Positions 5,321 to 6,210 of a DNA stretch of 6,210 bases are shown one piece after another (the stretch's first letter is position 1; every line of letters starts with the position of its first letter). Origin of the DNA: Methanosarcinales archaeon (GTDB taxonomy: Archaea > Halobacteriota > Methanosarcinia > Methanosarcinales > Methanogasteraceae); the NCBI GenBank assembly GCA_030666765.1, contig DAOUXE010000072.1, positions 1 to 6,210 of the forward strand, in the 5' to 3' direction. The translations under genes were made by a program, and so were the position numbers. The notes beneath the pieces were generated by a model. That model was not told where the DNA came from and searched no databases. It worked only from the letters and a program-made list of their open reading frames with translations.

Positions 5321-6210
5321 TTAGTGTCTAAGTTCCGCTGGCAGCAGTTCGTCAGATTGGGTAATCTTTCTCACGATGTCAGCCACTATCTCTCTTTCTT
5401 CAACCTGAAGTCTGTAATATCTCCGGATGTCTTCCGTTTCAACGATCCCTATCGCCTCGGTTATGGGTTTGAGGATGTTTTGGTACCGGTCTCCCTGTAG
5501 TTTTATAACCTCATCCACTGCCGCTTTGATGATATGGAGTTCTCCGGACTCTATTGCATTCTTCAAGAAGGTCATCGTCAGCGCGGCGACTTTATCGTCG
5601 TCCAGATTGGTGCTGGCGTCGTAAGCTGTTTTCATGAGTCTAGATGCGTTTCCGGGGTTTCCAACCTTCAATTCATCGAGAGCGAGATTCAGACAGGTCT
5701 CGACGAAATCTTCGATCAAGTGCGGCTCCTGTTCAGGTATTCTGTCTTTTATTTTTTCCATCTCTGAAGTAGCGTCTGATTTTCTATCGAGAGATATGTG
5801 GGCTTTGATCATGATCAGCGCAGCATCAATCAGGGAAGATTCGCTGGTTGCCACTTCTTTTGCTTTTTCTGCTGCATCAAGCGCCTCATCGCATCTTTTC
5901 AATTCTAATAGCGCAATGCCTTTGTTTTGGAGAGTGTTCTCGTCCTTCGGGTCGATTTTCAGAGCTTTGTTCAAGATTTCTATTGCATCTCTAGGTCTGC
6001 CGAGATCTACTAACGCAAGTCCTTTCTGTGATAGTGCAAACCCATCCCCCGGGTTGATCTCCAGAGTCTTATCGAATGCTTTCAGCGCGTCTTCATGTCT
6101 GCCGAGCAGTCCTAACGCAGCCCCTTTCAGTGATAGTGCAAACACATCCTCCGGGTTGATCTCCAGAGTCTTATCGAGTGATTCCAGCGCGTCTTCATGT
6201 CTGCCGAGAT
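5321..6210 (-). CDS. TPR-repeat protein, 5' end beyond the window
   Basis: The frame is open from the right edge (base 6208 inward) to a TAA at 5321, about 295 residues. The true start is outside the window; the internal GTG at 6145 is not a gene start because TPR sequence continues upstream of it. Three full 34-residue tetratricopeptide repeats are seen, plus the beginning of a fourth. Each starts L-G-R/K-x-x-x-A-L and passes through A-L/K-x-I-(N/D)-P to (A/T)-L-x-x-K-G. They form helical pairs that usually bind other proteins. The repeats are followed by about 175 residues of helical, charged sequence without clear TPR signature, ending R-R-Y-Y-R-L-Q-V-E-E-R-E-I and a short tail. There is no signal peptide or membrane helix in the visible part. 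The partner and role are unknown. It is upstream of serA in the same orientation, but serA seems to have its own promoter. Confidence 0.88.
   Translation of the reverse strand, partial: LGRHEDALESLDKTLEINPEDVFALSLKGAALGLLGRHEDALKAFDKTLEINPGDGFALSQKGLALVDLGRPRDAIEILNKALKIDPKDENTLQNKGIALLELKRCDEALDAAEKAKEVATSESSLIDAALIMIKAHISLDRKSDATSEMEKIKDRIPEQEPHLIEDFVETCLNLALDELKVGNPGNASRLMKTAYDASTNLDDDKVAALTMTFLKNAIESGELHIIKAAVDEVIKLQGDRYQNILKPITEAIGIVETEDIRRYYRLQVEEREIVADIVRKITQSDELLPAELRH
5903..6208 (-). repeat. Tandem 102-bp repeats encoding TPR units
   Basis: Three 102-bp units lie at 6208-6107, 6106-6005 and 6004-5903. The first two differ at only about 13 of 102 positions by hand alignment, including a run of 25 identical bases at 6051-6075 and 6153-6177. 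The third is clearly more diverged at the DNA level though still a TPR unit. The pattern suggests recent duplication of a unit near the right edge, and more copies may lie beyond it. Confidence 0.85.

Noticed and set aside
1..6210. CRISPR arrays, tRNA or rRNA genes, riboswitches
   Set aside because: No spaced short direct repeats, cloverleaf-like sequence or rRNA-like segment was noticed; the only tandem repeat is the protein-coding TPR array.

Overview
The window looks like chromosomal DNA of a euryarchaeal methanogen or a close relative (methanomicrobial/methanosarcinal side). The evidence is the pairing of two essentially archaeal uncharacterised families (UPF0179 and DUF2240), an archaeal-type zinc-ribbon threonine synthase, a long SerA with ASB and ACT domains, GGAGG/GGTG-type ribosome binding sites, and TATA-like boxes rather than -35/-10 promoters. 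I cannot name a species.

Layout, left to right. (1) 1-563, minus strand: a toxin-antitoxin patch. HicB (351-563) is followed by HicA (175-354) with a GTGA start/stop overlap, then by a broken RelE/ParE-like toxin start (49-168) whose continuation lies in another frame and runs off the left edge. (2) 601-849, minus strand: a decayed short reading frame with an intact ribosome binding site and a hydrophobic leader, probably the remnant of a secreted beta-helix-type surface protein. (3) 880-2082, minus strand: threonine synthase (thrC). (4) 2083-2179: a 97-bp divergent promoter region. (5) 2180-2626, plus strand: UPF0179 protein, a cysteine-rich internal duplication. (6) 2627-2654: a short convergent junction with two small hairpins. 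(7) 5235-2645, minus strand: a three-gene operon of serA (TTG start), a 162-residue uncharacterised protein, and a DUF2240 protein; the last two overlap by ATGA. (8) 5321-6210, minus strand: the C-terminal part of a TPR-repeat protein that enters from the right edge.

Functionally, SerA (first step of serine synthesis) and ThrC (last step of threonine synthesis) are amino-acid housekeeping genes. The proteins carried with them (UPF0179, the 162-residue protein, DUF2240) are conserved-looking but of unknown role. The HicBA/RelE patch and the decayed surface-protein gene form a small accessory region next to this core. I see no CRISPR array, rRNA, tRNA, complete insertion sequence or multi-gene defence island. 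The most interesting items are the duplicated two-cluster cysteine architecture of UPF0179 and the tight coupling of two unknown proteins to serA.
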